A stretch of DNA of 7,400 bases from JBCBRD01 sp039819885. Its GTDB lineage: Bacteria > Pseudomonadota > Alphaproteobacteria > Rhizobiales > Hyphomicrobiaceae. A model generated the notes under the pieces. It searched no databases, was not told where the DNA came from, and saw only the letters and a list, made by a program, of their open reading frames with translations. Every line of letters starts with the position of its first letter. The stretch's first letter is position 1. Both the position numbers and the translations under genes were made by a program. The stretch lies in assembly GCA_039819885.1 (NCBI GenBank), contig JBCBRD010000161.1:1-7400 (forward strand), written 5' to 3'. Of the stretch, positions 6,337 through 7,400 are shown in pieces.

Positions 6337-6630
6337 ATGAGCACGTTGCAAAAGTCTGCGCAGGATCAGCTACGCCAATACATCGAACAGATTGAACGTC
6401 TGGAAGAAGAAAAGAAGGCTTTGGCGGGCGACATCAAGGAGAAGTTCCTTGAGGCAAAAGCGAACGGTTTTGACGTCAAAGCAATGCGTAAGATTATCCA
6501 GATGCGCAAGAAGTCACAGACCGAACGAGACGAAGAGGAAGGCATTCTGGAAGTCTACCTGCATGCCTTAGGGATGCTGGAAGACACGCCACAGAATGCT
6601 GCAACCGATGCATTGATGGCTGCTGAGTAA
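6337..6630 (+). CDS. gapR: GapR family nucleoid-associated protein (DUF2312)
   Basis: GapR is a small DNA-binding protein of alphaproteobacteria, described in Caulobacter as binding overtwisted, AT-rich DNA ahead of moving polymerases and helping topoisomerases. The 97-residue protein matches the DUF2312 pattern: an N-terminal coiled coil (about 6-45, with EQIERLEEEKKALAGDIKEK), the signature ANGFDVKAMRKIIQMRKK at 42-59 with the DNA-contacting basic residues, and a second helix ending in EEEGILEVYLHALGM at 66-80. The acidic and polar C-terminal tail is variable in the family. The start is supported by GAGG 10 bases before the ATG, inside a small dyad. An intrinsic terminator follows 38 bases after the stop. 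Several GapR paralogues are common in this group, so this may not be the only copy. Confidence 0.93.
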   Translation: MSTLQKSAQDQLRQYIEQIERLEEEKKALAGDIKEKFLEAKANGFDVKAMRKIIQMRKKSQTERDEEEGILEVYLHALGMLEDTPQNAATDALMAAE

Positions 6631-6668
6631 ATCCCCACTGCATCCTTTGCGCCTGCTTCAAAATGATT

Positions 6669-6709
6669 AAGCCCGCTGCCCTGATTGATCCAGGACAGCG
6701 GGCTTTTTT
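6669..6709 (+). terminator. Intrinsic terminator of gapR
   Basis: A GC-rich hairpin with arms AAGCCCGCTGCCCTG (6669-6683) and CAGGACAGCGGGCTT (6691-6705) pairs at 14 of 15 positions with one C-A mismatch around a 7-base loop. Six T residues (6704-6709) follow. It lies 38 bases after the gapR stop. On the minus strand the hairpin is followed only by a broken T stretch, so it may act weakly on the converging four-cysteine gene as well. Confidence 0.93.
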
Positions 6710-6759
6710 GCGATGCAAGCGTTCGACAGACAGACAGGCCCAAGGGATGCCTGCATCGC
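6710..6759. repeat. Inverted repeat between the convergent genes
   Basis: GCGATGCAAGC (6710-6720) and GCCTGCATCGC (6749-6759) are inverted copies matching at 10 of 11 positions, separated by 28 bases. The first arm begins directly after the T run of the gapR terminator. Neither side has a T run that would make this a second terminator. Function unknown. Confidence 0.55.
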
Positions 6760-6774
6760 TAAACCGTTGTGATT

Positions 6775-7044
6775 TTACTTACCTGCGATTTTGCGAGCTG
6801 CTGGGGAGCTTGTGAGGCCAGCTTTGACGAGAGCCCTAACGCAGGTGTGTGACAGGCTGGAACCGTTTTTGCGGAAGCACTGCTGAACACCTTTGGTGCC
6901 TGGAGCGTGCTGTGAGCAGTATGAGAAGTAGTCGCCGATGCAGGCGCGCTTGACGTAGCCAGGGACTGCGGAAGCTGAAGTTGCTGTTGCAACGAGGGTT
7001 GCTGTTGCGACAACTGCGAGGGTGATGGAAGCGATCGGGGTCAT
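6775..7044 (-). CDS. Small secreted protein with four cysteines (cysteine-rich repeat-like)
   Basis: An 89-residue exported protein of unknown function. Residues 1-26 form a signal peptide with a hydrophobic Ala/Thr/Val core and a likely cleavage site after ASA. Unusually, the n-region before the core has no Lys or Arg. The mature part of about 63 residues has four cysteines at 35, 43, 56 and 68 (spacing x7, x12, x11) in the frame RACIGDYFSYCSQHAPGT, QQCFRKNGSSLSHTC and then VRALVKAG. This resembles the short cysteine-rich repeat (PF00839-like) in many small secreted proteins of Hyphomicrobiales, probably giving two disulfides in the periplasm. The ATG at 7044 is chosen because AAGGA lies 8 bases upstream and the signal peptide starts there. 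The frame stays open to an ATG at 7254, but that extension has no recognisable features. It converges on gapR. Confidence 0.85.
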   Translation of the reverse strand: MTPIASITLAVVATATLVATATSASAVPGYVKRACIGDYFSYCSQHAPGTKGVQQCFRKNGSSLSHTCVRALVKAGLTSSPAARKIAGK

Positions 7045-7400
7045 GGCTGAGGTCCTTGGGTCTGGTGTGTTTGTCTGTCTCGTTGAAACAAACCTACCCA
7101 GATGCCCGTTAAGGCTCAGTTCCCTGGGGAACGTGCCGGATGAGAAAACGCAAAAGACCCAATTTTTCGTGTGGTTGCGGGGGATTGGTGGGGTGGGGGC
7201 CAGCGTTGCCCCGTATGGACGGCCGTACTGCGGGTAAGACCAATCCAAATGCATCCCGACGAAGCCATACGGATAGGCACCTGTTCACCTGGCCCGGCAC
7301 CAACCCGTTCCGACCTCGCGTTTAGGTTTCATCTGGGTTGACGTGAGACATGGGCCGGCTTTTCGTCGGAACACAACGCCACACCCCCATTTATCATCTC
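7045..7400. other. 356-base region without a recognised gene
   Basis: This stretch must hold the promoter of the minus-strand cysteine-rich gene. It contains a 14-base dyad (7119-7132), a G-rich tract on the plus strand (7179-7199) and an 8-bp inverted repeat (7211-7218 and 7265-7272). Short open frames on both strands show no family resemblance and no good ribosome site, and I do not call them genes. TTGACG at 7338-7343 on the plus strand could belong to a gene beyond the window, but its -10 is poor. Confidence 0.5.
7119..7132 (-). promoter_or_regulatory. Perfect-arm dyad upstream of the cysteine-rich gene
   Basis: GTTCCC-TG-GGGAAC has perfect 6-bp arms around a 2-base centre, 75 bases before the start of the cysteine-rich gene. 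On the minus strand it includes GGAACTG, which resembles the -35 element of RpoE-like ECF sigma factors, with TCTGGG 14 bases further on as a possible -10. It could be an operator, an ECF promoter or both. The assignment is tentative. Confidence 0.3.

Noticed and set aside
7045..7254. Extension of the cysteine-rich protein to an ATG at 7254
   Set aside because: The extra 70 residues show no domain and precede a clear signal peptide; AAGGA supports the ATG at 7044.
7109..7325. Short open frames on both strands in the last 300 bases
   Set aside because: They overlap each other, have no good ribosome sites and show no recognisable protein features.
7045..7400. General stress (EcfG-type) promoter GGAAC-N18/19-CGTT
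   Set aside because: Several GGAAC occurrences were checked on both strands, and none has CGTT at the required distance.

Overview
The window is chromosomal DNA from an alphaproteobacterium, most likely of the order Hyphomicrobiales (Rhizobiales). The evidence is gene content: a GapR (DUF2312) nucleoid protein, DUF1244, DUF1036 and an alphaproteobacterial-type pyruvate kinase are a characteristic set in that group, and the base composition is moderately GC-rich. I cannot place the genus from sequence alone. I see no insertion sequence, phage gene, CRISPR array, tRNA or rRNA.

Layout: positions 1-4708 carry four minus-strand genes. In order of transcription they are a class II glycerate kinase (4708-3368), a secreted DUF1036 protein (3122-2640), pyruvate kinase (2640-1192) and an OafA/YrhL-type membrane acyltransferase (1145 to beyond position 1, so its C-terminus is missing). 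DUF1036 and pyk share one base in a TGATG stop/start overlap. The acyltransferase starts only 46 bases after pyk, with no terminator visible between them. A 119-base divergent intergenic region (4709-4827) separates this block from three plus-strand genes: an N-formylglutamate amidohydrolase family enzyme (4828-5688), a DUF1244 protein (5765-6103) and gapR (6337-6630). gapR is followed by a strong intrinsic terminator (6669-6709). A small minus-strand gene for a secreted four-cysteine protein (7044-6775) converges on it. The last 356 bases (7045-7400) hold no convincing gene.

How the genes fit together: glycerate kinase makes 2-phosphoglycerate, enolase (not in this window) would turn it into PEP, and pyruvate kinase makes pyruvate and ATP. 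The minus-strand block therefore looks like a glycerate-to-pyruvate segment with a periplasmic protein of unknown role translated just ahead of pyk. The plus-strand block combines an amidohydrolase, an uncharacterised small protein and a nucleoid protein, with no obvious shared pathway.

Most of the window is ordinary core genome. The observations most worth checking are the DUF1036/pyk coupling, the amidohydrolase-DUF1244-gapR neighbourhood, the possible near-leaderless start of the amidohydrolase, and dyads and a G-rich tract in the intergenic regions. I found no clear previously undescribed system.
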